Notes under the pieces: model-generated
What the model saw: only the letters and a program-made list of their open reading frames with translations
Told to the model about the DNA's origin: nothing
The model's database searches: none
Assembly: GCA_036559705.1 (NCBI GenBank)
Contig: DATBSP010000119.1
Coordinates: forward strand, 1-64,000
Length of the DNA: 64,000 bases
Reading direction: 5' to 3'
DNA from: Hyphomicrobium_A sp036559705
Lineage (GTDB): Bacteria; Pseudomonadota; Alphaproteobacteria; Rhizobiales; Hyphomicrobiaceae
Shown here: positions 7,270 to 19,393 of the stretch, piece after piece
How the letters are laid out: every line of letters starts with the position of its first letter
Numbering within the stretch: the stretch's first letter is position 1
Position numbers and translations under genes: made by a program

Positions 7270-8728
7270 CGTACCGCTCGCCCTCACCGAGACGGGCACA
7301 CACGGCATCCGCATCACCGCCGTCAACATGCGGGCGGCGCGTGAAGGCGTGCGCATCGGTCAGGCCCTCGCCGATGCGCGCGCCGCCTTGCCTGGCCTCG
7401 CCACGCAGCCGGCCAACCCGCGCCGTGACCACACCGCGCTGTTGCGCCTCGCCCGCTGGTGCGGGCGCTATGGGCCCAATCGCAATGTCGACGGCGACGA
7501 TGGCCTGTGGATCGACATCACCGGTGTCGCCCACCTTTACGGCGGCGAAGCTCAACTCATCGCCGATCTCGTCGCCCGCCTGTCGCGCTTCAAGCTGACG
7601 GTGCGCGCCGGCCTCGCCGACACGCTCGGCGCCGCCCACGCGCTTGCCCGCTTCGCGCCTTCACCGGCACTGGCCGAGGAGGGTCGCAGCGGAGCGAGCC
7701 TTGCCGGCCTCCCCATTGAAGCCTTGCGCCTCGCACCGGAAACCGCGCTGCTTTTAAAGCGTCTCGGCCTGCGCCGCATCGGGGAGCTCTATCGCCTGCC
7801 GCGCGCCGCCCTGCAGCGCCGCTTCCGCTCGGCCAAGGGCGTCGAAGCCGTGCTCACGCGTCTTGATCAGGCGTTGGGCGTGCGGGCCGAGCCGCGCCGA
7901 CCGCTCATCGAGCCGCCGGCGCTGTTCGTGCAGCGCTCGTGGCCCGATCCGCTCATCTCGGCTGAGCAACTCGAAGCCGAGACGGCGGTCCTGGCGCAGG
8001 AATTATGCGCGCACTTGAGTGCACGCGGCCTCGGCGCGCGCCGCCTCTGCCTGTCGCTCTATCGCGCCGACGGCACCGTCGCCGAGGCGCGCGCCGGCTT
8101 GAGCGCCCCATCATGGGCGCCCGAGCACATGACGGCGCTCATCGGCGAGAAGCTTGCCGCACTCGATGCCGGCTTCGGCGTTGACGTGATGATGCTCGCC
8201 GCCGTGCAGGTGGAAAAGCCGGGCGCCCAGCAGGCCGCGCTCGCCCCCCGTCTCAAGGGCGGCGCATGCACCGACGCAACGCAGCTCGTCGACCGGTTGG
8301 CAAACCGTCTAGGCCCCGCCCGCGTCCGCCGCCTCGAGCCGCGGGCGAGCCACATCCCCGAGCGCGCCGAGGCGCAGGTCGCGGCGCTCGCGCGTTCCAA
8401 TGAGCTCACTTGGCCGCTGCCATCCGGCGCAAGGCGCCCGCCGCTGCTGCTGGAGCGCCCGGAGCCGATCCGCGTCGTCGCCGAGGTGCCGGAAGGACCG
8501 CCCGCAAGCTTCGTATGGCGGCGGGTGGAGCGACGCATCGTGCGCGCGCAGGGGCCGCAGCGCATTGCGCCCGAATGGTGGGATGAGATCGCGGCGAAGA
8601 AGAGCGGCACGCGCGATTACTACCGCATCGAGGACGAGGGCGGCGCCGGTTACTGGGTGTTTCGCGAAGGCCTTTACGGTCGCGAGGAGGAGCTGCCGCG
8701 CTGGTTCCTGCACGGCCTGTTCGGGTAG
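7187..8728 (+). CDS. imuB: ImuB, Y-family DNA polymerase-like protein of the SOS mutasome
   Basis: A 513-residue protein related to Y-family polymerases but probably inactive as a polymerase. The N-terminus reads MKRIVSVWLPLWPIERMRR, where active family members have the first catalytic Asp, and the usual DE pair is replaced by DGLWIDITGVAHLYGGE (residues 106-121), the typical ImuB form. In known systems ImuB is the hub that binds the beta clamp, ImuA and DnaE2. The ATG at 7187 lies inside imuA, in another frame, and the stop is 4 bases before dnaE2, so the three genes form one tightly coupled operon. Confidence 0.92.
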   Translation: MKRIVSVWLPLWPIERMRRAQPSLAPDDVPLALTETGTHGIRITAVNMRAAREGVRIGQALADARAALPGLATQPANPRRDHTALLRLARWCGRYGPNRNVDGDDGLWIDITGVAHLYGGEAQLIADLVARLSRFKLTVRAGLADTLGAAHALARFAPSPALAEEGRSGASLAGLPIEALRLAPETALLLKRLGLRRIGELYRLPRAALQRRFRSAKGVEAVLTRLDQALGVRAEPRRPLIEPPALFVQRSWPDPLISAEQLEAETAVLAQELCAHLSARGLGARRLCLSLYRADGTVAEARAGLSAPSWAPEHMTALIGEKLAALDAGFGVDVMMLAAVQVEKPGAQQAALAPRLKGGACTDATQLVDRLANRLGPARVRRLEPRASHIPERAEAQVAALARSNELTWPLPSGARRPPLLLERPEPIRVVAEVPEGPPASFVWRRVERRIVRAQGPQRIAPEWWDEIAAKKSGTRDYYRIEDEGGAGYWVFREGLYGREEELPRWFLHGLFG

Positions 8729-8732
8729 CTGC

Positions 8733-12196
<3,464 letters not shown>

Positions 12197-12203
<7 letters not shown>

Positions 12204-12649
12204 GGCGGAGGGCTTGGCAGCACGTCGGTGTCGGGCACGCCCTCGGCTCCCATGAACACGGCAAGGACGCGTGCCGGCCCCGAGCCGGAGTTGCGTCCGT
12301 TGTGCTCCCAGTCGATGGCCTCCATAAGCGCGTCCCCCTTCTTATAGATGCGCGTGCCCTTGGCGCCGTAGTCGACGGTGACCTCGCCTTCGAGAATGTA
12401 GCCGAACATCGGTATGTCGTGCCGGTGCCAGCCAGTCGCCTCGCCCGGCAACATGGTGACGATGACGGCCGTGACTTTCGCCGGCGCTTCCGTCGGATAG
12501 GCGATGCGCTGCCCAATGATTGTCTGCGTCGTGCCGAGCAGAGACAGAACACTCCCGCGCGTCATGCCGTGCTCGACGCTCGCAGCCAGCAGCACGAAGC
12601 CGAGCAGCGCCCCGGCCAGCGGCCAAACCAACGGTCTCCGGCTTTCCAT
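12197..12649 (-). CDS. Membrane-anchored cupin-domain protein
   Basis: A 150-residue protein. Residues 8-24 form one hydrophobic segment (signal or membrane anchor). The remainder is a cupin barrel: motif 1 near GWHRHDIPMFGYILEGEVTV supplies two His and a Glu for a metal, and motif 2 is near DWEHNGRNSGSGPARVLAVFMG. The ATG at 12649 has GGAAGGGAA upstream. It converges on dnaE2 with a 7-base overlap of the coding ends. The substrate is unknown; similar exported cupins are often annotated only as 'cupin domain-containing'. Confidence 0.8.
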
Positions 12650-12699
12650 GCGGTGTTCCCTTCCAACAGCCATTGTGCTCGGCGGCATGATGGCGGAAG

Positions 12700-14493
12700 T
12701 TGGTGAACAACTCTCCGTCTCGCCCGGTTGCCATGCTCCCTCGCAAATTCGCCCACCTCGCTGCGCCACTCCTGCTGCTGGCGTTCGCCGTTGCCGCCGA
12801 TGCGCAGCTGCTCGACCCGCGCAGCCAGCCCGAGGCTTCGACGGGGTTGGAGACGCACGAGCTGGCGACGTCCAAGCGCCACATGGTGTCGGCCACCAAC
12901 GGACTCGCTGCCGAAGCGGGGCGCGAGATGCTGCGCGCCGGCGGCTCGGCCATCGATGCGGCGATCGCGACACAGTTCGTCCTCAACCTCGTCGAGCCGC
13001 AGTCGAGCGGCATCGGCGGCGGCGCTTTCATCCTCCACTGGGACAAGGCGAATGCGGAGCTGAAGGTCTATGACGGTCGCGAGACGGCGCCGGCCTCGGC
13101 GCACCCCGACCGCTTTCTCGTCAAAGGCAAGCCGATGCCGTTCGACCAAGCGGTGCTGTCGGGACTCAGTATCGGCGTGCCGGGCCTCGTTCGCCTGCTC
13201 GAGGACGTGCACAAGCGGCACGGCAAGCTGCCGTGGGCGAAGCTGTTCGAGCCGGCGATCCGCGTTGCCGAACAGGGCTTCGACATCTCGCAGCGGCTGC
13301 ACATTTTGTTGCGCATCGACGGGGCCGATAGCTTCGTGCCGGCGGCGCGGCGCTACTTTTTCACCAGAACCGGCAATGCGCTGCCGATAGGGCATCTGTT
13401 GAAAAACCCCGAATTTGCAGCGACGCTGCGCAGCATTGCGGCGGGCGGCTCGGCTGCGTTCTACGAGGGACCGATAGCGCAGGCGATCGTCGATGCGGTG
13501 GCGTCAGCGCCAATCGCGGTGGGCGGCATGACGCTCGACGACCTCAAGGGCTACGCGGTGAAGGAGCGTGCGCCGCTGTGCATCACCTATCGGGGGCACG
13601 AGGTCTGCGGCGTCGGTCCGCCGTCGTCGGGCGGACCGACGGTGGCGCAAACGCTGAAGCTGGTCGAGCCGTTCGACCTCGGCAACGGCTCCGATGCGGC
13701 ACTCAATGCGGCGGCCGTGCATCTCATCGCGGAGGCTCAAAAGCTCGCTTATGCCGATCGTAACCGCTACATCGGCGATCCGGATTTCGTCGCTATCCCA
13801 GACGGCCTGCTGGATGATGCTTATATCGCGCAGCGGCGGGCGCTGATCGATCAGCGGCGCGCCGCCGATAAGCCGAAGGCTGGCGAGCCACCCGGCCTCA
13901 AGCGCCAATCGTTCGGCGTCGATGCAACCGTCGAGCGCGCCGGCACCAGCCACATCTCGATCATCGACGGCGACGGGAACGCCGTCGCCATGACCACCAC
14001 TATCGAGGGTGGCTTCGGCTCGCACAACTGGGCGGCGGGCTTTCTGCTCAACAACGAGCTGACCGATTTCTCATTAACGCCGGTCGACGCGGCGGGCCAC
14101 CCCGTCGCCAACGCCGTGGGGCCCGGCAAACGCCCGCGCAGCTCGATGGCTCCGACCATCGTGTTCGACAAGCAGCGCAACGTCGAAGCCGTGCTCGGCT
14201 CTCCCGGCGGCAGCCGCATCATCCTCTACGTCGTGAAGGCGCTCATCGCGCTTCTCGACTGGCGCCTCGACGCGCAGACGGCCGCCGACCTCACCAACTT
14301 CGGCAGCCAGGGTAGTGGCCTCGAGATCGAGCTCGATTGGCCCGCGGTGCCGCTGGCGTTGACCTTAAGGCCGCTCGGACACCGCATCGTGCCATCGCTG
14401 ATGAATTCCGGCATCCACATCGTTACGCGGCGCGACGGGCACCTCGAAGGTGCCGCCGATGCGCGTCGGGAAGGCGCCGCGCTCGGGGATTGA
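12700..14493 (+). CDS. ggt: Gamma-glutamyltransferase
   Basis: A 597-residue Ntn-hydrolase family enzyme that transfers or hydrolyses gamma-glutamyl groups, for example of glutathione, in the periplasm. A signal peptide lies in the first 35 residues (LLLLAFAVAADAQ). The mature protein begins with the SATNGLAAEAGREMLRAGGSAIDAAIAT block, and autocleavage before the nucleophile Thr of GTSHISIIDGDG (about T416) would yield large and small subunits. The downstream PGKRPRSSMAPTIVF and GSPGGSRII motifs are present. The GTG at 12700 has GGAAG nearby; the ATG at 12733 is the alternative. It stands alone. Confidence 0.92.
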   Translation: MVNNSPSRPVAMLPRKFAHLAAPLLLLAFAVAADAQLLDPRSQPEASTGLETHELATSKRHMVSATNGLAAEAGREMLRAGGSAIDAAIATQFVLNLVEPQSSGIGGGAFILHWDKANAELKVYDGRETAPASAHPDRFLVKGKPMPFDQAVLSGLSIGVPGLVRLLEDVHKRHGKLPWAKLFEPAIRVAEQGFDISQRLHILLRIDGADSFVPAARRYFFTRTGNALPIGHLLKNPEFAATLRSIAAGGSAAFYEGPIAQAIVDAVASAPIAVGGMTLDDLKGYAVKERAPLCITYRGHEVCGVGPPSSGGPTVAQTLKLVEPFDLGNGSDAALNAAAVHLIAEAQKLAYADRNRYIGDPDFVAIPDGLLDDAYIAQRRALIDQRRAADKPKAGEPPGLKRQSFGVDATVERAGTSHISIIDGDGNAVAMTTTIEGGFGSHNWAAGFLLNNELTDFSLTPVDAAGHPVANAVGPGKRPRSSMAPTIVFDKQRNVEAVLGSPGGSRIILYVVKALIALLDWRLDAQTAADLTNFGSQGSGLEIELDWPAVPLALTLRPLGHRIVPSLMNSGIHIVTRRDGHLEGAADARREGAALGD

Positions 14494-14549
14494 GAGCGGC
14501 GCTGCAACGTGCGAACGGTAGGCGAGCCCGCACTCCGACAAACGAAGCC

Positions 14550-15548
14550 ATGCCCGTCAACACTCGCTCAATCACGGTGCTAGGCGCCGGAATTCTCGGC
14601 CTCTGGCAAGCACTCACGCTTGCCCGCGCCGGCCATCGCGTGCGTCTTATCGAGGCGAGCGCCGAGCCGTTCACCGATGCGGCGAGCCTTTATGCGGCCG
14701 TCATGCTGGCGCCCGAGCGCGAGGCCGAGACGGCGCCAGCTATGCTGCGGCAGCTCGGCCGCGAGGGTGTCGCGCTGTGGCGCAACTTCTATCCGGCGCT
14801 GAAATCGAACGGCAGCCTCGTCGTCGCCGCCGCACGCGACCGCGGCGACTTCGAACGCTTCGCACGGCGCACACAGAGCCATCGCTTGATTGACGCCAAC
14901 GAGCTCGGCGCCATGGAGCCCGACCTTGCCGGACGCTTCACCTCGGCGCTTCACTTCCCCGACGAGGCCCACATGCCGGCGCCGGCGGCGCTGGAGTTCA
15001 TGCTGACGGAGGTGCAGCAGGCGGGAGTGGAGATTGTGTTGGGCGGCGCGCCGCCTGCCGAGGCGAACGATACTATTATCGACTGCCGTGGCCTCGCGGC
15101 GCGCGATGCTCTGCCGAACCTCCGCGGTGTGCGCGGCGAGCGTCTGTTGATCTGTTCCCATGAGGTCTCACTACAGCGTCCGGTGCAACTCCTGCACCCG
15201 CGCGTGCCCCTCTACGTCGTGCCATGGGGGGACGGCCTCTTCATGATCGGCGCAACGTTGATAGAGACCGAGGACGCGGGCCCTGTCAGCGTCCGCTCCG
15301 CGCTCGAGCTGCTGGGCGGAGCCTATGCCGTGCACCCGGCATTCGCCGAAGCGGAGATTATCGATCTCGGCGTCGGCGTGCGCCCGGCCTTCCCCGACAA
15401 CATGCCGCGCGCTGTAGTGCGCGACGGCGGCCGGCACATTTTCGTCAACGGCGCCTACCGGCACGGATTTCTCTTGGCGCCGGTACTGGCACGGGCGGTC
15501 GCCGACTACATCGAGAGCGGCACAGCCTCGGAGCTGCTCGTTAAGTGA
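14550..15548 (+). CDS. thiO: FAD-dependent glycine oxidase-type amino acid oxidase (ThiO-like)
   Basis: A 332-residue DAO-family flavoprotein. The N-terminal dinucleotide-binding motif (VLGAGILGLWQALTLARAG) and later VVPWGDGLFMIGAT, plus GVRPAFPDNMPRAV and FVNGAYRHGFLLAP at the C-terminus, follow the glycine oxidase pattern. ThiO makes the dehydroglycine used in thiazole synthesis. The nearby thiS-thiG-thiE genes support this role, although an opposing gene lies between. The ATG at 14550 is chosen because the frame upstream is an antisense-like extension of ggt. The stop overlaps the convergent membrane gene by 8 bases. Confidence 0.87.
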   Translation: MPVNTRSITVLGAGILGLWQALTLARAGHRVRLIEASAEPFTDAASLYAAVMLAPEREAETAPAMLRQLGREGVALWRNFYPALKSNGSLVVAAARDRGDFERFARRTQSHRLIDANELGAMEPDLAGRFTSALHFPDEAHMPAPAALEFMLTEVQQAGVEIVLGGAPPAEANDTIIDCRGLAARDALPNLRGVRGERLLICSHEVSLQRPVQLLHPRVPLYVVPWGDGLFMIGATLIETEDAGPVSVRSALELLGGAYAVHPAFAEAEIIDLGVGVRPAFPDNMPRAVVRDGGRHIFVNGAYRHGFLLAPVLARAVADYIESGTASELLVK

Positions 15549-16305
15549 CGACGGTGGCCTTCGGTCCCATCATCGCCTGGATCTCGCGCAGCAACCGCGC
15601 GGCCCGCCACACGTTCTCGATGCGAAAGACCTCGTTGCCGCCGCCGAAGATGGCGATCTTGCCCTCGATGTCGCTGGTGCCCAGGCCGACGATACCGAGG
15701 CCGAGGATCTTATGGTCGAGGATGTCGTCGGTGAAGCGAGTCAGGCGCACGTGCATCACCGAATAGCTTTCCGGCGCGCGCCCGAGGACGCTGGCGAAGC
15801 GCTGCACGCGCTCGATCTGGGCGCCGCGGAAGCGCCAGTAGCTCAGCCGGTCGAAGCCGAAGACGATCACCACCCAGACGACGAACAGCGCCGAGGAGAC
15901 CATCATGTAGAACGCGAGGTTCATGTGCACGAGGATCGCCGGTGGCGTCCTGAACAGACCCTCGATGCTCATGATGAATTGCGTTCCGACCGCCGATCCG
16001 ATGAGCAGCAGGATGAGGAGAATGGAGCCTATGCCGCGCGCCTTCACGGTGGTGGAAAGCGCCACGAAAAGCAGCAGCATGGTGAAGGAGATGCCCACCC
16101 AGGGACTTGGATGGATGAGCAGCGGCTTGCCACCGCCGATAGTGAATGTCTCGCCTTGAATGAATGTCAGCGCAGCGCAGAAGAAGCCGTAGGCCCAGAC
16201 CACCCACCAGTAGAGAATTGGCGAGTGCGGGTAGATGCGTACTTCCGTCGGAGCCCCGGAAGCGGGCGCGCCCTGCGGCGCGGTCTCAAGGCCACTCGAC
16301 GCCAT
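15541..16305 (-). CDS. Multi-spanning membrane protein with soluble C-terminal domain, function unknown
   Basis: A 254-residue protein. After about 25 polar residues come four likely membrane segments (starting near YWWVVWAYGFFCAALTF; a second near WVGISFTMLLLFVALS; a third near ILLILLLIGSAVG; a fourth near FYMMVSSALFVVWVVIVFG). A soluble C-terminal half of about 100 residues follows, rich in beta-prone segments (SYSVMHVRLTRFTDDILDHKILGLGIVGLGTSDIEG), possibly a PH-like domain. The start at 16305 is favoured by GGGGGG 5-10 bases upstream. It sits against the direction of the thi genes and separates thiO from thiSGE. I do not recognise its job. Confidence 0.75.
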   Translation of the reverse strand: MASSGLETAPQGAPASGAPTEVRIYPHSPILYWWVVWAYGFFCAALTFIQGETFTIGGGKPLLIHPSPWVGISFTMLLLFVALSTTVKARGIGSILLILLLIGSAVGTQFIMSIEGLFRTPPAILVHMNLAFYMMVSSALFVVWVVIVFGFDRLSYWRFRGAQIERVQRFASVLGRAPESYSVMHVRLTRFTDDILDHKILGLGIVGLGTSDIEGKIAIFGGGNEVFRIENVWRAARLLREIQAMMGPKATVVT

Positions 16306-16522
16306 GCAATCCCCCCAGCCCAATTATTTGTTGTGGGCACGTCGGCGAGCCTGCCGGTCAATAATTCGAGCAAAACTTCGCCCCGTCCTTATATGCAGTA
16401 TTCATGGCACCCGCCGTGGGGTACGTCAACGCGCGCAACAGTCGAGTGCGCTTGAGTTTTCCGGCCGGAGCCTGTTGAATCGTGCGGCGAAGGAAACCGC
16501 CCTCAAGCGCCACATAGGGACA

Positions 16523-16747
16523 GTGAAGGTGAACGCAGCACGGGTCAAAAGAGCGATCCTGGTCAATGGCGGTCCGCTGGCCACGGAGGCCGCCACATTG
16601 GCCGATCTCGTTGCCGAGCGCGGTCTTGCTGGCACCCGCGTCGCCACGGCGCGCAACGGCGACTTCGTCCCGGAGCGCGCTCGCGCGGCCACGGCGCTGC
16701 TCGATGGCGATCGCATCGAAATCGTTTCCCCCCGGCACGGGGGCTGA
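16523..16747 (+). CDS. thiS: Thiamine biosynthesis sulfur carrier ThiS
   Basis: A ubiquitin-like protein of about 74 residues ending in the required Gly-Gly (SPRHGG), which is adenylated and thiocarboxylated to donate sulfur for the thiazole ring. LVNGGP near the start and GDRIEIVSP near the end fit the beta-grasp fold. The start is GTG: 16523 or 16529, with a GGGA 5-11 bases upstream; 16529 would shorten it by two residues. It lies 9 bases before thiG. Confidence 0.88.
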   Translation: MKVNAARVKRAILVNGGPLATEAATLADLVAERGLAGTRVATARNGDFVPERARAATALLDGDRIEIVSPRHGG

Positions 16748-16756
16748 GCTGCAATC

Positions 16757-17584
16757 ATGAACGCGCCCGAACCAACGGCCAAAGCAAAAAGCGCACTCAC
16801 GTTGTACGGTGTCGAGCTGCCGTCGCGCATGCTGATCGGCACGGCGCAATACCCTTCGCCGCACGTGCTGGCGAGCGCGGTGCAGGTAAGCGGCGCCGGC
16901 ATCGTCACCGTTTCGCTGCGTCGCGAACAGGCGCGCGGGCGCATGGGCGAGCGCTTTCTCGAGCTGATCGGCGCGCTGGGCGTGCGCGTGCTGCCCAACA
17001 CGGCGGGTTGCCGCACGGTCAAAGAAGCGGTGACGACGGCGCACATGGCGCGCGAGGTGTTCGCCACCGACTGGGTGAAATTGGAGGTCATCGCCAACGA
17101 CGACACGCTGCAGCCGGACGTTTACGGCCTGGCCGAAGCGGCTGCGGTGCTCAACGGCGATGGCTTCAAGGTGCTGCCCTATACGACCGAAGACCTGTCG
17201 GTCGCCGAGCGTCTGCTCTCGGCTGGCTGCCAAGTGCTGATGCCGTGGGGCGCGCCGATCGGCACCGGACGCGGCCTTGCCAACCCCTACGCCATGCAGA
17301 GCCTGCGCGCTTATTTCCCCGACGTGCCGCTGATCGTCGACGCCGGCATCGGCGCGCCTTCGCATGCGGCCCAAGCCATGGAGATGGGCTTCGATGGCGT
17401 GCTGCTGAATACGGCGGTGGCCAAGGCGGGTGATCCCGTACGCATGGCAGAAGCGTTCGCGCAGGCCATCAACGCCGGACGCGCGGCTTTCGAGGCCGGC
17501 CTGATGGGCGTTCGCGACATGGCGCAGCCGTCGACCCCCGTCGCCGGCACACCGTTCTTCGATCTGAAACGCGGCAATGAGTGA
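16757..17584 (+). CDS. thiG: Thiazole synthase ThiG
   Basis: A 275-residue TIM-barrel enzyme that condenses 1-deoxyxylulose 5-phosphate, dehydroglycine and ThiS thiocarboxylate to the thiazole phosphate. Family blocks are clear: MLIGTAQYPSP, GAGIVTVSLRRE, LPNTAGC, then the Schiff-base Lys in DWVKLEVI (K108), MPWGAPIGTGRGLANPYAM and the phosphate-binding DAGIGAPSHAAQAMEMG. It follows thiS and overlaps thiE by 8 bases, so it forms an operon with both. Confidence 0.96.
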   Translation: MNAPEPTAKAKSALTLYGVELPSRMLIGTAQYPSPHVLASAVQVSGAGIVTVSLRREQARGRMGERFLELIGALGVRVLPNTAGCRTVKEAVTTAHMAREVFATDWVKLEVIANDDTLQPDVYGLAEAAAVLNGDGFKVLPYTTEDLSVAERLLSAGCQVLMPWGAPIGTGRGLANPYAMQSLRAYFPDVPLIVDAGIGAPSHAAQAMEMGFDGVLLNTAVAKAGDPVRMAEAFAQAINAGRAAFEAGLMGVRDMAQPSTPVAGTPFFDLKRGNE

Positions 17585-18212
17585 GACGCGCGCCGCCGGG
17601 CTCGATGTCTTCTATCCGATCGTGCCCGATGCAACTTGGGTGGCGCGCATTGTCCCGCTCGGCGTGCGCACACTGCAACTGCGCGTCAAGGATGCGTCGG
17701 CCGCGGACGTGCGCCGCCAGATCGGCGAGAGCCTTTCCGTCGCTCGCGACCACGGCTGCCAGCTCATCGTCAACGATTACTGGCGTGAGGCGATCGACGC
17801 CGGCGCGGACTACGTGCACCTCGGCCAGGAGGATCTGGCGGGCGCCGACGTGGCGGCGATCAAGGCAGCGGGCGTGCGCCTAGGAATTTCCACGCACAGC
17901 GAGGCAGAGCTGACAACGGCGCTCTCCGTCCAGCCTGACTACGTCGCGCTGGGCCCCATTTACGAAACGAAACTCAAAGCGATGCGGTGGGCGCCGCAGG
18001 GGCTGGCGCGCATCGGCGCCTGGAGGGCGCGTATCGGCGGGCTGCCGCTTGTCGCCATTGGCGGCATCACGCCGGAGCGCGCCGCGGGTGTTGTCGCGGC
18101 CGGGGCGGATTCCATTGCTGTCATTACCGACTTTGTGACAGCCCAAGACCCTGACAAGCGCGTAGAATTTTGGTTGGAATGGGCGCTGGCCAGGCGACGG
18201 GCGCGCAATTGA
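17577..18212 (+). CDS. thiE: Thiamine-phosphate synthase ThiE
   Basis: A 211-residue TIM-barrel protein that joins the thiazole and pyrimidine phosphates to thiamine phosphate. Visible motifs include TLQLRVKD, the QLIVNDYW block for pyrimidine-diphosphate binding, ADYVHLGQEDL, YVALGPIYETK and PLVAIGGITPE near the C-terminus. The start ATG lies 8 bases inside thiG, indicating translational coupling. Some alphaproteobacteria carry a second ThiE-like protein for salvage, which cannot be excluded. Confidence 0.93.
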   Translation: MSETRAAGLDVFYPIVPDATWVARIVPLGVRTLQLRVKDASAADVRRQIGESLSVARDHGCQLIVNDYWREAIDAGADYVHLGQEDLAGADVAAIKAAGVRLGISTHSEAELTTALSVQPDYVALGPIYETKLKAMRWAPQGLARIGAWRARIGGLPLVAIGGITPERAAGVVAAGADSIAVITDFVTAQDPDKRVEFWLEWALARRRARN

Positions 18213-18340
18213 AGCAATGAGCGCGCAGACGCATATCGTTCAGCGGTGCGCTTGCGCCCGACTGTCATGTGGCATCAAATGCCCGAACGGATCTGTACGG
18301 TCTTTTCGCAGGGTTGAGTACAGCCGGTTACGGAAATTGC

Positions 18341-19321
18341 ATGGCCTTTCGCTTCAAGCTTGGTGAGCCTTTCGACGAAGGTTGCCGGCGCATCGCCGTC
18401 GAGCAGATCGAACGGGCTCAAAGCCAATTGCACGACAAGGGCGATCAGGTCGTCGCCGTGCATGAAACCCGCAAGTCGCTTAAGCGGTTGCGCGCTCTGT
18501 TGCGGCTCGTCCGTCCGGCCATGGGCGAAGCCGCCTTCACCCAGGAAAATGCTCAGCTCCGCGACATCGGTCTCGGCCTGTCGGGCGAGCGGGACCGGCA
18601 TGTGCTGCTCGAGACGGTCAACAAGCTCGAAGAATCTGCCGGCTTCGGGCCCAAGGGCCTCGTTGGCAGCCTGCGCGAGCGTATCGCGGCGACCAACGGC
18701 GAGGGCGCGCCGCCCGGCTTGAAGGAAGCCCAAGGCCGTCTTTCCGACGCCAAGAAGCGCCTCGCCGAGCTGCATATCGACGGCAGCGGGTTCGACGTTG
18801 TCGGCGCCGGCCTTGAACGTTCCTACCGCAAAGCGCGCCGTGCGCTCTGCCAAGCATACGAAGAGCAGACGGACGAAGCGTTTCACGATTGGCGCAAGGG
18901 GACACAGGCGCATTGGCGGCAGATGACGCTGCTGGCCCGCGCCTGGCCCGACTACCTTGGGGCGCGCGCCAGCGAGGCGCGCAGGCTCTCGCAACTTCTG
19001 GGCGATGACCACGACCTTGCGATGCTCGTCGTCTTTGTGCATTCCGACGCCGCGGCAGGCTTCGGCAACGAGCAGGCGGCGATCGTCGAGAAGGCCGTTC
19101 GTCAGCGCCAGTCCGAGCTGCGCGAAGCGGCGCGGCCGCGCGGCGAGCGCCTATTCGCCGACGGTCCGCGCCGATTACGGCGCAACATCGCCGCCTATTG
19201 GCGATCGGCCGTCGCGCTCAAGGAGCAAGAGGTGGACGAGGCGGACGGCGCGCCGGTGGTCAAGCGCGTGCACCGGCAGAGCGCACCCCGACGTCGGGCA
19301 TCAGGGTCCCCCAAGGCTTGA
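18341..19321 (+). CDS. CHAD domain-containing protein
   Basis: A 326-residue basic, all-helical CHAD protein. The conserved histidines and basic residues of the family appear at VHETRKSLKRLRALLRL, in the second repeat at FHDWRKGTQAHWRQM, and at LLGDDHDLAML. CHAD domains bind polyphosphate and often locate to polyphosphate granules. Here it is alone, without a CYTH domain or ppk nearby. The ATG at 18341 is preferred over an upstream start at 18269 because the extra 24 residues are not CHAD-like. Confidence 0.87.
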   Translation: MAFRFKLGEPFDEGCRRIAVEQIERAQSQLHDKGDQVVAVHETRKSLKRLRALLRLVRPAMGEAAFTQENAQLRDIGLGLSGERDRHVLLETVNKLEESAGFGPKGLVGSLRERIAATNGEGAPPGLKEAQGRLSDAKKRLAELHIDGSGFDVVGAGLERSYRKARRALCQAYEEQTDEAFHDWRKGTQAHWRQMTLLARAWPDYLGARASEARRLSQLLGDDHDLAMLVVFVHSDAAAGFGNEQAAIVEKAVRQRQSELREAARPRGERLFADGPRRLRRNIAAYWRSAVALKEQEVDEADGAPVVKRVHRQSAPRRRASGSPKA

Positions 19322-19393
19322 GACTTCGCTTCGGCAGGTCATATTGGCTAAGGTGCGCCGGTCACCCGCCGGCAGCCAGAGGCCCATCCAATC

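Noticed and set aside
12562..13395. Minus-strand open frame of 277 residues opposite ggt
   Set aside because: It is antisense to the start of gamma-glutamyltransferase and its composition is that of a shadow frame.
16324..16522. Possible TPP riboswitch before thiS
   Set aside because: The conserved thi-box elements (CTGAGA and ACCTGATC-like) are not present, here or before thiO.
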